NCBI GenBank assembly: GCA_035250245.1
Contig: DATFFH010000057.1
Location: 29,819 to 93,818, forward strand
Reading direction: 5' to 3'
Length of the DNA stretch: 64,000 nt
Source: Luteimonas_C sp035250245
GTDB taxonomy: Bacteria; Pseudomonadota; Gammaproteobacteria; Xanthomonadales; Xanthomonadaceae
Every line of letters starts with the position of its first letter. Within the stretch, counting starts at the first letter, position 1. The notes under the pieces are model-generated. The model was given only the letters and a program-made list of their open reading frames with translations, did not search any database and was not told the DNA's origin. Below, piece by piece: positions 33,927 through 41,699 of this stretch. The position numbers were made by a program, and so were the translations under genes.

Positions 33927-34145
33927 ATGAACACCAAGATCCGCGATCTTTCGATGGCCCTGCTGACCGCCGGCGCCCTGGGCCTGGCCGCCTGCGCGAG
34001 CACCGACGACACCACCCAGCCGCCGGCCGACTCCACCGCGCCGGCACCGGCGGACAGCACCACCGCGCCGCCGGCCGAGAGCACCACGCCGCCTGCGGAC
34101 ACCAGCACGACGCCGCCGGCTTCGTCGCCGACCACCACGCCGTAA
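33927..34145 (+). CDS. Thr/Pro/Ser-rich small lipoprotein
   Basis: A 72-residue protein. The lipobox is LAAC (Cys23), and the mature part consists of PADST/PPAEST/PPADTST-like short repeats with no folded domain. It may act as a flexible outer-membrane spacer, or the tail may be glycosylated. GAGGGAAA precedes the ATG. The gene is followed by a UACG hairpin. Confidence 0.65.
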   Translation: MNTKIRDLSMALLTAGALGLAACASTDDTTQPPADSTAPAPADSTTAPPAESTTPPADTSTTPPASSPTTTP

Positions 34146-34170
34146 CGGCGCACGTTGGTCGAAGAAGTCC

Positions 34171-34198
34171 GACGAAGGCGGCTACGGCCGCCTTCGTC
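34171..34198 (+). terminator. UACG-tetraloop hairpin, probable terminator
   Basis: GACGAAGGCGGC (34171-34182) pairs perfectly with GCCGCCTTCGTC (34187-34198) around a C(UACG)G loop, an unusually stable tetraloop. It lies 26 bp after the lipoprotein stop; no T run follows. Confidence 0.55.
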
Positions 34199-34224
34199 GC
34201 ATTCGCGCACGCTAAAATCGGCCG

Positions 34225-34980
34225 ATGCGGAACGATGGCGACAACGCGATAGGACTGGTGGGCTTCGACGGCGACGACACGCTGTGGCGCAGCCAGGATT
34301 ATTTCGACGCAGCGCAGGCCGAATTCGAAAGCATCGTCGGCGCCTACGCCGATCTGGCCGACGTGCGCGTGCACGACCATCTCTACCAGGTCGAAAAACG
34401 CAACCTGGCGCTGTTCGGCTACGGCGTCAAAGGCATGGCACTGTCGATGATCGAAGCGGCGCTGGAAATCACCGGCCAGCGCATCGCCGGCCAGGACGTA
34501 CAGAGGATCGTCGCGCTGGCCAAATCCCTGCTGCAGCATCCGGTGGAACTGCTGCCCGGCGTCCGCGAAGCGGTCGAAGCCATCGCCGCCGAGCGCGAGG
34601 TGGTGCTGATCACCAAGGGCGACTTGTTCCATCAGGAAGCCAAGGTCAGGCAGTCGGGGCTGGCGGACGCGTTCCGCCGGATCGAAATCGTCAGCGAAAA
34701 GGACGACGCCACCTACGCACGCCTGTTTGCGGAATTCGGGCTGGAACCGTCACGGTTCCTGATGATCGGCAATTCGCTGCGCTCGGATATCGCGCCGGTG
34801 TTGCGGCTGGGCGGCTGGGGCGTGCACATGCCGTACCACACCACTTGGGCGCACGAGAACGAAGCGGAGATCGCCGCCGATTCGGCGCGCCTGCGCACGG
34901 TGGATGCGGCCGCGGCGCTGCCGCAAGCGGTGCGCGAACTCTCGGCGTCGGCGGACGCGCAAATCAGGATTTCCCGATAA
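34225..34980 (+). CDS. HAD-family hydrolase
   Basis: A 251-residue phosphatase-type HAD protein. Motif I is FDGDDTLW (nucleophile and acid Asp), motif II the Thr in VLITKGD, and motif III/IV GNSLRSDIAP. A helical cap lies at about residues 30-110. It would dephosphorylate a small metabolite; the YjjG-like nucleotide or sugar phosphatases are the closest types in mind. It is a stand-alone gene in the cytosol. Confidence 0.88.
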   Translation: MRNDGDNAIGLVGFDGDDTLWRSQDYFDAAQAEFESIVGAYADLADVRVHDHLYQVEKRNLALFGYGVKGMALSMIEAALEITGQRIAGQDVQRIVALAKSLLQHPVELLPGVREAVEAIAAEREVVLITKGDLFHQEAKVRQSGLADAFRRIEIVSEKDDATYARLFAEFGLEPSRFLMIGNSLRSDIAPVLRLGGWGVHMPYHTTWAHENEAEIAADSARLRTVDAAAALPQAVRELSASADAQIRISR

Positions 34981-35035
34981 CCGCGCATTGGAACGTGGCG
35001 CACGATCGCTTCGGGTTCCAATGGACTAACGAAAG

Positions 35036-35443
35036 ATGCGGCCGGCGAGCGGGATTGGGGCATGTCTGTGTTTGTGCTTAGGCGTGATCGGCGCGGCGGA
35101 TGCGGCCGACGTGCGCAAATGCGTCGGCAAGGCGGGCAATAGTTATGTCTCGGGTACGTGCCCGCCCGGAACGCGGGAAGCCTGGGCCCGCCAGGTCGTT
35201 GCCGAACCGACACCTGCAGCGGCTCCGCGGCCGAGCCGGGAGCGTGGCGATACCGGCCCGGCGCGGCGCAAATCCAGCGCCGGGCACGGACGCCCACGCC
35301 GTTCTCCCGCGCAGCCTGCGCCCGAGCGCGCTTGCGAAGCCGCTAAGCGCCGCCGCGACGAGGTCCGCGATCGCGACTGGTACACGCTCACTTACGACCA
35401 GCTGAGCGCTCTGGACCGGCGCGTGGCGCGCGCCTGCCGCTGA
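35036..35443 (+). CDS. Secreted basic protein of unknown function
   Basis: A 135-residue protein with a signal peptide (to about residue 24) and a short DUF4124-like stretch, VRKCVGKAGNSYVSGTCPPG. An Arg/Pro-rich low-complexity middle follows, then a C-terminal helix with DWYTLTYDQLSALDRRVARAC. Four mature Cys could form disulfides. It starts 55 bp after the HAD gene; no link is evident. Confidence 0.65.
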   Translation: MRPASGIGACLCLCLGVIGAADAADVRKCVGKAGNSYVSGTCPPGTREAWARQVVAEPTPAAAPRPSRERGDTGPARRKSSAGHGRPRRSPAQPAPERACEAAKRRRDEVRDRDWYTLTYDQLSALDRRVARACR

Positions 35444-35571
35444 AAGCGTTTGCAGGGCTTAGCGACGGATAAATACCCAGCGCGGAACGCGAAAAATTAA
35501 AAAGCGGTTCACCGCCCGGGTCGCATGTTGGCACTGTCTTCCGCAAGGTGCGGAACACCTAGGAGTAAGCC

Positions 35572-36051
35572 ATGACCATCCTGTCCCGCTGGCTGGCCCC
35601 CGCCGTTCTCGCGACCGGCCTGGGTTTCGGTGCGATGGCGCCCACGTCCGCGCAGGCGTACGACGACGACTTGGTCCGCGTCGTCGTCGACGTTGCGGAC
35701 GTGATCTTCAATGGCGGCCATCCGTACTACCGTTACGGCCCCGGCTACGGTTACGACAATCGTCTGATCGTCGTGCAAGACCGCTATCGCCGTCCGGTCT
35801 ACTACCGCTACGTGCCGCGCAACACCTACTACCGCTATCGCAGCGGCCCGCCCTACGGCAATGCCTATGGCTATTACCGCGACGGCCGCTGGTACGACGG
35901 CCGCCGCTGGCATGATCGCGATCATGACCGTTACGACCGCTACCGCGACCGTGACCGCCATTGGGAATCGCGCCGTTGGCGCGACGACGACCGCGATTGG
36001 GATCGGCACCGCGGCCACAAGATCGGCAAGGGCCGCCGTGACCGCGACTGA
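35572..36051 (+). CDS. Secreted Tyr/Arg/Asp-rich low-complexity protein
   Basis: A 159-residue protein with a signal peptide ending at AQA (residue 29). It starts with DDDLVRVVVDVADVIF, then a Tyr/Gly/Pro-rich section (YYRYGPGYGYDN), and a C-terminal third of Asp, Arg, His and Trp (YDRYRDRDRHWESRRWRDDD). Such RD-rich secreted proteins are common and uncharacterised in Xanthomonadales. A good AGGAG lies 7 bases before the ATG. Confidence 0.75.
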   Translation: MTILSRWLAPAVLATGLGFGAMAPTSAQAYDDDLVRVVVDVADVIFNGGHPYYRYGPGYGYDNRLIVVQDRYRRPVYYRYVPRNTYYRYRSGPPYGNAYGYYRDGRWYDGRRWHDRDHDRYDRYRDRDRHWESRRWRDDDRDWDRHRGHKIGKGRRDRD

Positions 36052-36059
36052 GGTTGTCC

Positions 36060-36086
36060 GCCCGCTGCGCATATTGCGCGGCGGGC
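36060..36086 (+). terminator. GC hairpin after the Tyr/Arg-rich protein gene
   Basis: GCCCGC, T, GCGC pairs with GCGC, G, GCGGGC around an ATATT loop. It starts 9 bases after the stop. A T tract is lacking. Confidence 0.5.
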
Positions 36087-36152
36087 GGCACGGTTCAGCT
36101 TCAGGGCCGGGTGTTAATCTGTGACCGGCCTGCCCGTTTCGAAGGAGTCTTC

Positions 36153-36590
36153 ATGCGACCGATCCGTCTGATCCTGGCTGCGGCCCTCGCGTTTTCGGCC
36201 TTGCCGTCGGCCGCGCATGCGGCCGGGCCGATCGATTGCAGGTTGAAGTTCAGCATGTCGGGCTGGTCGGTTTTCTACAAAACATCTTCCGGCGAAGGCG
36301 TGGTGAGCTGCGACAACGGCCAAAGCCTGCCGGTGCGGATCAGCACCAAAGGCGGCGGCATCACCTTCGGAAAATCGCGCATCGACAACGGCACCGGCGA
36401 ATTCACCGGCGTCTACAACATCCGCGACGTGATCGGCGGTTACGCCGCCGCAGAGGCGCACGCTGGCGCTGGCAAGTCGAGCAAGGCCCAGGTCGTGACC
36501 AAGGGCAGCATTTCGCTGGCTCTGGCCGGCAAAGGTTCCGGTTGGGATCTCGGCGTGTCGTTCGGCAGCTTCGTGATCGAAGAGCGCTGA
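36153..36590 (+). CDS. Secreted protein of unknown function
   Basis: A 145-residue protein with a signal peptide to AAHA (residue 23). The mature part is Gly/Ser-rich beta sequence: CRLKFSMSGWSVFYKTSSGEG, split by CDNGQSLPVRIS, later TGVYNIRDVIGGYAAAEAHAG and LGVSFGSFVIEER. The end resembles lipid-binding SYLF/YSC84-type proteins only faintly. AAGGAG precedes the ATG. It converges with a small membrane protein gene. Confidence 0.7.
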   Translation: MRPIRLILAAALAFSALPSAAHAAGPIDCRLKFSMSGWSVFYKTSSGEGVVSCDNGQSLPVRISTKGGGITFGKSRIDNGTGEFTGVYNIRDVIGGYAAAEAHAGAGKSSKAQVVTKGSISLALAGKGSGWDLGVSFGSFVIEER

Positions 36591-36593
36591 GGC

Positions 36594-36794
36594 TCAACGC
36601 GGCGACAGCACCGCATGGTCGCTGTCGACCGCTTCTGGCACGCGCAGGGATTTTTCCACGTCGTCGCCCAAGCGTTCGGCGAACCAGTTCAGGCTCATTC
36701 CGTAGACCAGCGCCAGTGCGGCGAGCACAGCCAAGCCCACCAGCCAGCGCCGCAGGCGGCCGGATCGGGGATCGTGGTGCGGGCTGGGATGCAT
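36594..36794 (-). CDS. Small single-pass membrane protein
   Basis: A 66-residue protein: basic N terminus (HHDPRSGRLRR), one membrane helix (about residues 17-35, LVGLAVLAALALVYGMSL), then an acidic C-terminal tail. No family was recognised. It is the only frame with plausible composition in the gap between convergent and divergent neighbours, so it is kept with moderate confidence. Confidence 0.5.
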   Translation of the reverse strand: MHPSPHHDPRSGRLRRWLVGLAVLAALALVYGMSLNWFAERLGDDVEKSLRVPEAVDSDHAVLSPR

Positions 36795-36889
36795 GCGGCG
36801 TTTCGGGGGGCGGACATCCGGGACAACGCAAGCCGTGTCCCGACGAGGCCAGATCGATCCAACGCCGCCGGCTGCGGCACAATGGCGCC

Positions 36890-37333
36890 ATGTCCCTGCG
36901 TCTGGCGCCGATCCTGAGCCTGTTGGCCATCGCCGGCCTGCTGTCGTCCTGCGATCGCCAACCCCCGCCGGTGCCGCCTGCGGCGATGCCGCTCGCCGCG
37001 GGCGACGGTTCGTTGGGCTGGCGCGGCGTGCTGGGCTGCGCGGATTGCGACGGCATCGACACTTCGCTGGCGCTGTCGCGCGCCGGCCCGCAGCGCGACT
37101 ATCTGCTGGTCGAGGTTTACCTGACCGAATCGGGCGGCGAGCGCTTCATCGACCAGGGCAATTGGCAGCCGCAGGACGGCGGCCTGATCCGCCTGCAGAG
37201 CGCCGACGGAAGCCGGCGCGTCTATGCGGTGCAGAGCGACGGCCGCCTGCAGCCGCGCGACGGACGCGGCCGCCGCTTCGCCCGGCGCGAGGGCGATTTC
37301 CTGTCGCCGATCGCCGAAACGAACGATTTGTGA
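36890..37333 (+). CDS. nlpE: NlpE-like copper/stress lipoprotein
   Basis: A 147-residue lipoprotein with lipobox LLSSC (Cys21) and an NlpE N-terminal-type domain: WRGVLGCADCDGIDTSLAL contains the family CxxC followed by GI. The E. coli protein activates Cpx signalling on surface contact and has a C-terminal OB domain, which is absent here. It ends 7 bp before the next secreted protein gene, so they may form an operon. Confidence 0.75.
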   Translation: MSLRLAPILSLLAIAGLLSSCDRQPPPVPPAAMPLAAGDGSLGWRGVLGCADCDGIDTSLALSRAGPQRDYLLVEVYLTESGGERFIDQGNWQPQDGGLIRLQSADGSRRVYAVQSDGRLQPRDGRGRRFARREGDFLSPIAETNDL

Positions 37334-37340
37334 GCCTGCG

Positions 37341-37907
37341 ATGACATCGATCTTCTCTGCCATCCGTTCCGCGCTGCGGCCGGCCGTTCTCGCATCGGCC
37401 GCTCTGCTGCTGGCCGGCTTCTGCCTGCAGGCGGCGGCGGTCGATCCGCCCAAAGGCTGGGAGCCGCGCACCGGCGATGCCTGGGTCGACCGCCAGATGG
37501 AAGATATCAACCTGTACGCCGAACGCTACCGCGAGTCTTTCATCGACGAACTGGTGCGCTACCAGAGCGCGCCGCGCGATCTGGCCCAGCAAACCCTGGC
37601 GCGCGATTGGAAGCCGGGGGATCTTTACTACGCTTGCGCGATGGCGCAGCTGATCGGCCAACCCTGCCGCAACGTGGTCGCCGAATGGGACCGCGACCAC
37701 GAGCAGGGCTGGCTCGATGTCGGCAAGCGGCTCGGCATCGCGCCGGGATCGGCGCAGTTCGCCGAGCTCAAGCGGGGCTTCGTCGCCAGCTACGAGCGCT
37801 GGGCGCGGCCGCTGACGCTCGACGCGGGATTGCGCAAGGCGTTCCCGAATCGCGGCAAGGCCCGGGTCGCGGACAAAGCGGCCGGCGGCAAGCGGGCGGG
37901 CCGGTGA
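37341..37907 (+). CDS. Secreted or membrane-anchored protein of unknown function
   Basis: A 188-residue protein with an N-terminal hydrophobic segment (about 13-34, signal or anchor). The domain contains GDAWVDRQMEDINLYAERYR and YYACAMAQLIGQPCRNVVAEW with two Cys that could bond, then DVGKRLGIAPGS. No family was recognised. It sits directly after the NlpE-like gene and overlaps the GFA gene by four bases (GTGA). Confidence 0.72.
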   Translation: MTSIFSAIRSALRPAVLASAALLLAGFCLQAAAVDPPKGWEPRTGDAWVDRQMEDINLYAERYRESFIDELVRYQSAPRDLAQQTLARDWKPGDLYYACAMAQLIGQPCRNVVAEWDRDHEQGWLDVGKRLGIAPGSAQFAELKRGFVASYERWARPLTLDAGLRKAFPNRGKARVADKAAGGKRAGR

Positions 37908-38296
37908 ACGGCGTCGTCCACCGCGGCGGGTGCCATTGCGGACGGGTGCGTTTCGAAGTCGACGCGCCGGCGGCGATCGAGGCGCTGGAATGCCATTGCT
38001 CGATCTGCCGGATGAGCGGCTACCTGCATCTCATCGTGCCGGCTTCGCGGTTCCGGCTGCTCGCCGGCGGCGATGCGCTGAGCGAATATGCTTTCAACAC
38101 GGGCGCGGCCAAGCACCGGTTCTGCCGATACTGCGGCATCAAGTCGTTCTACGTGCCGCGCAGCCATCCCGACGGGATCGACGTCAACGTCCGTTGCCTG
38201 GAACCAGGCACGGTGTCGGCGTTGACCGTGACCTTGTTCGACGACGCCGACCGCGACCGGGCGACCGCCGCGGTCGCCCATCTCACCGCCGCCTGA
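37904..38296 (+). CDS. GFA-family (glutathione-dependent formaldehyde-activating-like) protein
   Basis: A 130-residue zinc protein. GGCHCGRVRFEV, ECHCSICRMSG and FCRYCGIKSF give the seven-Cys zinc pattern of the GFA fold. The name derives from Gfa of Paracoccus; most members, including this, have no shown formaldehyde role. The GTG start at 37904 overlaps the preceding stop and places the Cys motif at the normal position. Confidence 0.85.
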   Translation: MNGVVHRGGCHCGRVRFEVDAPAAIEALECHCSICRMSGYLHLIVPASRFRLLAGGDALSEYAFNTGAAKHRFCRYCGIKSFYVPRSHPDGIDVNVRCLEPGTVSALTVTLFDDADRDRATAAVAHLTAA

Positions 38297-38307
38297 CGGC
38301 TACGCGC

Positions 38308-38793
38308 ATGACCACCGACTACCGCATCGTGGATTTCGACGCCGTTTGGCGCGACGACTTCGCCCGGCTCAACATCGATTGGCTGGAACGCTTCTTCGTG
38401 GTCGAAGCGATCGACCGTGAAGTGCTGCACGATCCGGAAACGCACATCCTGAGACCGGGCGGACGCATCTTGTTCGCGGTCGATGCGAAAGAGCGCGCGA
38501 TCGGCACCGTCGCGCTCAAGCGCGAAGGCGAGGGCGTCTACGAATTGACCAAGATGGCGGTGGAGCCCGGCCATCAGGGCGCGGGCATCGGCCGCGCGTT
38601 GATGGTGGCGGTGCTGAAGACCTATCGCGAACTCGGCGGCCAGGAGTTGTTCCTGGAATCCAGTTCCAAGCTCGCGCCGGCCTTGAAGCTGTACGAAAGC
38701 GTCGGCTTCGTGCACAAGCCCGCGCCGCGCCCCGGCTCGCATTACCAGCGTGCCGACGTGTACATGGTTTGGGAGCCGAACGCCGCTCCGTAG
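38308..38793 (+). CDS. GNAT-family N-acetyltransferase
   Basis: A 161-residue GNAT protein. ELTKMAVEPGHQGAGIGRAL carries the acetyl-CoA pyrophosphate loop (Q/RxxGxG/A), and LYESVGF lies in the closing strand. The substrate amine is unknown. The gap to the GFA gene is 11 bp, so they are probably co-transcribed. It ends before a stretch of palindromes. Confidence 0.85.
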   Translation: MTTDYRIVDFDAVWRDDFARLNIDWLERFFVVEAIDREVLHDPETHILRPGGRILFAVDAKERAIGTVALKREGEGVYELTKMAVEPGHQGAGIGRALMVAVLKTYRELGGQELFLESSSKLAPALKLYESVGFVHKPAPRPGSHYQRADVYMVWEPNAAP

Positions 38794-38823
38794 CGGATCG
38801 CATCGCCGCCTTTGTCTTGTCTT

Positions 38824-38953
38824 TGTAGAGCGGAGCTTGCTCCGCTGCTCTGGCTTTTTTTGTAGGAGCGGCTTTAGCCGCGAGCTTTTTTCTATGGGAT
38901 CGCCGCAATGCTGCGATTGAAAGAAAGAGCTCGCGGCTAAAGCCGCTCCTACG
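38824..38953. repeat. Family B single palindrome and family C compound palindrome
   Basis: TTGTAGAGCGGAGCTTGCTCCGCT (38823-38846) is followed by TGTAGGAGCGGCTTTAGCCG and its inverse ending CTCCTACG (38861-38953). The gap 38794-39119 (326 bp) holds these repeats and then the candidate promoter region of the porin-kdp locus. Confidence 0.85.
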
Positions 38954-38996
38954 AAGAACAACAACAGGCGCCACAAGCGTTCTACAGGGAATTTTC

Positions 38997-39064
38997 TACG
39001 CCGCGGGCGTAAAAATTTACGTGTTCTTTACGCGGGTCCGGACTGCCGGCATAGAGGCTTTACG
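38997..39064 (+). promoter_or_regulatory. Candidate control region of the porin-kdp locus
   Basis: TACGCC-GCG-GGCGTA is a perfect inverted repeat (38997-39011) flanked by TTTTC and AAAA. TTTACG then occurs three times, at 39016-39021, 39027-39032 (11 bp apart) and 39059-39064, the last as CTTTACGCCCCCCG. KdpE sites in E. coli are T-rich followed by C-rich, so this is a candidate KdpE target; binding is not shown. Confidence 0.4.
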
Positions 39065-39119
39065 CCCCCCGATCCCATAGTGGCGGAGTCGGCGGAACGT
39101 CTCCGCCAGAGATCGGAAC

Positions 39120-39851
39120 ATGTATTCCAAGCAAGCTCGTAAGCGCCGCAGCGGCGCTTTGCCGGCCGCCATTGCGGCTGCTCTCGTTTTTGCAACGGCC
39201 GGCGCAGCGCACGCGGCGGAAGTCACCGGCAACGCCACCCTGACCACCGATTACGTGTGGCGCGGCAGCACTCAGACCCAGGGCGATCCGGCCGTGCAGG
39301 CCGGCGTCAAAGTGGCCGGCGAATCCGGCTTCTACGGTTCGGTGTGGGCCTCGAACGTGGAGTTCGCGCCGGAAACGCACGCCAGCAGCGAATTCGATTT
39401 CACCGTCGGCTGGGACCGCAGCTTCAGCGACGATTGGGCGCTGGACGTCAACGTCCTGCACTACCGCTATCCGTCGACCACGGCCGACCTCAACTGGACC
39501 GAGCTCAACGGCACCGTGACCTGGAAAGGCAACTACTGGGCCTCGCTGGGCTATTCCAACGAAGCCTTGGGTTACGACGAAACCGGCGTGTACGGCCTGG
39601 TCGGCGCGAAGTTTCCGGTCAACGACAAGTTCCGTTTCGAAGCGGCCATCGCCCATTACGCCTTGAAGGATTTGAACGGCGACGGACGCGACGACGATTA
39701 CACGCACGGCTCGGTGAGCGCGGTATGGGCGTTCAAGGCCCCGTTCGAGGCGCGCCTGACCGCGCACGCCACCGACTCGAAGGCCAAGGATTTCTTCGGC
39801 GAGGATTTCGCCGGCAACCGAATGGAAGCGGCGCTGCAGGCGTCGTTCTGA
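39120..39851 (+). CDS. TorF-family putative porin upstream of kdpF
   Basis: A 243-residue outer-membrane protein with a signal peptide ending at AHA (residue 32). EVTGNATLTTDYVWRGSTQT is the signature of the TIGR02001/TorF family. Alternating amphipathic strands follow, and the chain ends LQASF with terminal Phe. Family members are annotated as putative porins with unknown substrate. Its stop is 11 bp before the kdpF start, and no terminator intervenes. This places it in the kdp transcription unit, which suggests a cation-permeable pore for potassium starvation; that is inference. Confidence 0.85.
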   Translation: MYSKQARKRRSGALPAAIAAALVFATAGAAHAAEVTGNATLTTDYVWRGSTQTQGDPAVQAGVKVAGESGFYGSVWASNVEFAPETHASSEFDFTVGWDRSFSDDWALDVNVLHYRYPSTTADLNWTELNGTVTWKGNYWASLGYSNEALGYDETGVYGLVGAKFPVNDKFRFEAAIAHYALKDLNGDGRDDDYTHGSVSAVWAFKAPFEARLTAHATDSKAKDFFGEDFAGNRMEAALQASF

Positions 39852-39862
39852 GGAGCGCTCCC

Positions 39863-39955
39863 ATGCCTGGCTGGTTAGCCCTGATTTGCGCAGTCGCGGT
39901 GGTGATCGCCGCGGCCTATCTGTTGTACGTGGTCCTGTATCCGGACCGTTTCTGA
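39863..39955 (+). CDS. kdpF: KdpF small subunit
   Basis: A 30-residue single-helix peptide, MPGWLALICAV followed by hydrophobic residues, ending LYPDRF, which matches the family's YLxxALLxPExF-type end. KdpF stabilises the KdpFABC potassium pump in the membrane. AGGAG precedes the ATG by 6 bases. It lies between the porin and kdpA with 12 bp to kdpA. Confidence 0.88.
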   Translation: MPGWLALICAVAVVIAAAYLLYVVLYPDRF

Positions 39956-39967
39956 CGAGACGCCGTC

Positions 39968-41686
39968 ATGACTGAATTCATTCTGGTAATGGCGCTGGCC
40001 ATCGGCCTGGGCTGGCCGCTCGGCCGCTATCTGGCCGCGGTGATGCGCGGCGCGCCGATGCGGGTCGATGGTGTGTTCGGCTGGATAGAGAAGCCGATCT
40101 ACAAACTGATCGGCACCGATCCGGCGCGCGGCATGACTTGGCGCGGTTACGCCAAAGCCTTCGCGCTGAGCAATCTGGTGGTGGGCCTGATCGTCTGGGT
40201 GCAGTTCATGACCCAGGCCTGGCTGCCGCTGAATCCCGACGACATCCCCAACATGCGCTGGGACCTGGCGTTGCACACGATGGTGTCGTTCCTCACCAAC
40301 ACCAACCAGCAGCATTATTCCGGCCAGGCGCAGCTGTCCTACCTGTCGCAGATGGTGGGCATCGTCGGCCTGCAGGTCGTCACGCCGATGATGGGCCTGG
40401 CGATGGTGGTGGCGACGCTGCGGGGACTGTTCGGCGGACGCGACGCGATGGCGCGCGCGGATGCGAGCGGTCATGCGGGCGAAAACGTCGATCGCGACGT
40501 CGGCAACTACTGGGCCGATACCGTGCGTTCGACCGTGCGCTTCATGCTGCCGCTATGCCTGGCGTTCTCGCTGCTGCTGACCAGCCAAGGCGTGCCCGCC
40601 ACATTATCTGCCGGGCCGACGGTAGCCACGCTCGACCAGGGCGCGGAGTTGAAGCAACAGAAGATTCCGCTCGGTCCGGTGTCGCCGATGGTCGCGGCCA
40701 AGCAGCTGGGCTCCAACGGCGGTGGCTGGTACGGGCCGAACAGCAGCGTGCCGTTGGAGAATCCGACGCCGCTGTCCAACCTGATCGAAACGCTCGGCAT
40801 CCTGCTGATCCCGATTTCCGTCGTCTTCATGATCGGCCCGTTGACCGGGCGCCGCCGCCTGACCGCGCTGGTGTTCGGCACGATGCTATTGATGTCGGTC
40901 GCCTCGTCGAGCCTGGCGATCTGGTCCGAAGCGCATACCGCCACCGCTGCCGCTCCGGCGCTGATGGAAGGCAAGGAAGTGCGCATCGGCGCCGAAGCCA
41001 CGGCGCTGTGGGCCGCGGTCACCACCCAGGTCAACAACGGTTCGGTGAACGGCATGCTCGATTCGCTGGCGCCGCTGACCGGCATGGTGTCTCTGACCGA
41101 CATGCTGATCAACTCGATCTGGGGCGGCATCGGCTGCGGTCTGCAGCAGTTCCTGGTGTATCTGCTGCTGAGCGTGTTCCTGGCCGGCTTGATGACCGGA
41201 CGAACGCCCGAACTGTTCGGGCGCAAGATCGAAGCGCCGGAAGTGAAGCTGCTGGCGCTTCTGATCCTGCTGCAGCCCCTGGTCACGCTCGGCTTCACCG
41301 CGCTGACCCTGGCCCTGCCGCAATTCACCGGCAATTCGAATCCCGGCTTCCACGGCATCAGCCAGGTGTTCTACGAGTACGTCTCGGCCTACGCCAACAA
41401 CGGTTCGGGTTTCGAAGGCCTCGGCGACAACACCTACTGGTGGAACCTGACTTGTTCGCTGGTGTTGGCTTTGGGCCGTTTCCCGTCGCTGATCGTGCCG
41501 CTGGCGGTCGCCGGCCTGATGGCCCGCAAACGCGTCGCGCCGGAAGGCATGGGCACGCTGCGGATCGAATCGGCCACGTTCTCGCTGACCTTGATCGCGG
41601 TGATCGTGATCCTGACCGTGCTGCAGTTCATGCCGGCGCTGGTGCTGGGGCCGATCGCCGACCACCTCACGCTCGTCGCGAACTGA
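39968..41686 (+). CDS. kdpA: Potassium-transporting ATPase subunit A
   Basis: A 572-residue protein, close to the usual 555-600. It is the channel-like potassium-selective subunit of KdpFABC, with ten membrane helices and four pore loops. The loops appear as TNTNQQHYSG, NGGGWYGPNSS, NSIWGGIGCG and ANNGSGFEGL, each with the selectivity-filter Gly. It acts in the inner membrane with KdpB. The ATG lies 12 bp after kdpF and 13 bp separate it from kdpB. Confidence 0.97.
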   Translation: MTEFILVMALAIGLGWPLGRYLAAVMRGAPMRVDGVFGWIEKPIYKLIGTDPARGMTWRGYAKAFALSNLVVGLIVWVQFMTQAWLPLNPDDIPNMRWDLALHTMVSFLTNTNQQHYSGQAQLSYLSQMVGIVGLQVVTPMMGLAMVVATLRGLFGGRDAMARADASGHAGENVDRDVGNYWADTVRSTVRFMLPLCLAFSLLLTSQGVPATLSAGPTVATLDQGAELKQQKIPLGPVSPMVAAKQLGSNGGGWYGPNSSVPLENPTPLSNLIETLGILLIPISVVFMIGPLTGRRRLTALVFGTMLLMSVASSSLAIWSEAHTATAAAPALMEGKEVRIGAEATALWAAVTTQVNNGSVNGMLDSLAPLTGMVSLTDMLINSIWGGIGCGLQQFLVYLLLSVFLAGLMTGRTPELFGRKIEAPEVKLLALLILLQPLVTLGFTALTLALPQFTGNSNPGFHGISQVFYEYVSAYANNGSGFEGLGDNTYWWNLTCSLVLALGRFPSLIVPLAVAGLMARKRVAPEGMGTLRIESATFSLTLIAVIVILTVLQFMPALVLGPIADHLTLVAN

Positions 41687-41699
41687 GCGGAGACCTCTC

